This document shows positions 6,938-7,304 of a stretch of 7,304 bases of DNA, in pieces (position 1 is the stretch's first letter; the number at the start of each line of letters is the position of its first letter). Source of the DNA: Deltaproteobacteria bacterium (lineage in GTDB: Bacteria; Desulfobacterota; UBA8473); the NCBI GenBank assembly GCA_030621455.1, contig JAUXHQ010000087.1, positions 1 to 7,304 of the forward strand, written 5' to 3'. The notes below the pieces were generated by a model. It was given only the letters and a program-made list of their open reading frames with translations. It was not told the origin of the DNA and did not search any database. The translations under genes were made by a program, and so were the position numbers.

Positions 6938-7304
6938 ATGGTTCAAGAAGTTGAACTTGTTGTCACTGAAAGAGATAGTAAGAAGCGGCTTGATATCTTT
7001 CTTTCACAACAAGACCTGCCCCTTTCCCGTTCCCGGATAAAGAAATTGATAGATGCCGGGCTAATCCTCATAAACGACATATCCCCCAAGGCCGGCTTCA
7101 GGATAAGTAAGGGTGACTTGATTAAGGTTCAAATCCCGGAGCCCACGCCTTCCGAGCTTCACCCGGAGAATATCCCCCTGGATATCATATATGAAGATGA
7201 TTTTCTCATCGTGATAAATAAACCTGCAGGGTTGGTTGTTCACCCCGCGGCCGGAAACTACACAGGAACCTTGGTTAATGCCTTATTGTACCACAGCCAT
7301 GATC
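6938..7304 (+). CDS. RluD-family 23S rRNA pseudouridine synthase (5' part, cut by window edge)
   Basis: The first 122 codons of an RluA/RluD-family enzyme are present; the family isomerises uridines in 23S rRNA. Residues about 16-67 form an S4 RNA-binding domain (KRLDIFL, then LSRSRIKKLIDAGLILIN, with KAGFRISKGD further on). The catalytic domain opens at about 81 (LDIIYEDDFLIVINKPAGLVVH), ending in the family hallmark NKPAGLVVHP at 94-103. The catalytic aspartate in the RLD motif lies beyond the right edge, so completeness cannot be judged and the exact target site is not certain. ATG at 6938 is the first possible start after the HNH stop, which lies in the same frame six codons earlier. There is no convincing Shine-Dalgarno, suggesting translation depends on ribosomes finishing the HNH gene. 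The gene was recognised by direct translation since it has no stop in the window. Confidence 0.92.
   Translation, partial: MVQEVELVVTERDSKKRLDIFLSQQDLPLSRSRIKKLIDAGLILINDISPKAGFRISKGDLIKVQIPEPTPSELHPENIPLDIIYEDDFLIVINKPAGLVVHPAAGNYTGTLVNALLYHSHD

Noticed and set aside
7061..7243. A 60-codon minus-strand open frame near the right edge
   Set aside because: It lies opposite the rluD-like gene, whose plus-strand translation matches S4 and pseudouridine synthase motifs.
6326..7304. HNH gene as part of a restriction-modification, CRISPR, retron or mobile-intron system
   Set aside because: There is no methyltransferase, repeat array, reverse transcriptase, intron boundary or integrase nearby, and the next gene is a housekeeping rRNA-modification enzyme.

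Overview
The window is about 7.3 kb of ordinary, densely coded bacterial chromosome. It holds five substantial genes, the end of a probable sixth at the left edge, and one short AT-rich divergent control region. The gene set is an NtrY/NtrX pair, a split-type methylmalonyl-CoA mutase large subunit, a solitary HNH protein, and an RluD-type pseudouridine synthase. Moderate GC and frequent AGG/AGA arginine and ATA isoleucine codons add to the picture. Together these would suit a Desulfobacterota (former Deltaproteobacteria) or similar anaerobic Gram-negative lineage. That placement is inferred from family resemblance and is not proven by the sequence.

Left half, plus strand: the last codons of an upstream frame end in a TTGA overlap with a 747-residue NtrY-like membrane histidine kinase. 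Fifteen bases after it comes an intact NtrX-like sigma54-activating response regulator of 453 residues. Thirty-one bases further, behind a near-ideal Shine-Dalgarno, is the catalytic subunit of a methylmalonyl-CoA mutase (553 residues). It keeps the tyrosine, arginine and histidine that define methylmalonyl-CoA specificity but has no B12-binding domain. No terminator is visible between these three genes, so they may be co-transcribed.

Right half: a minus-strand alpha/beta hydrolase converges on the mutase, and their coding ends overlap by 35 bp. Upstream of the hydrolase is a 190-bp divergent intergenic region (6136-6325). Two good sigma70-like promoters face away from each other there and appear to share one self-complementary -35 hexamer, TTGCAA. 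The rightward promoter would drive an HNH protein of unknown role and then, 15 bp later, the RluD-family pseudouridine synthase, which is cut off by the window edge.

How the genes work together: NtrY and NtrX form a phosphorelay that acts on sigma54 promoters. The mutase belongs to propionate, branched-chain or odd-chain carbon metabolism and needs a separate small subunit not present here. The hydrolase, HNH protein and RluD homologue have no evident functional tie to these. I see no mobile element, CRISPR array, tRNA, rRNA or clear novel system. The least understood gene is the HNH protein, and the neatest sequence feature is the shared -35 element.
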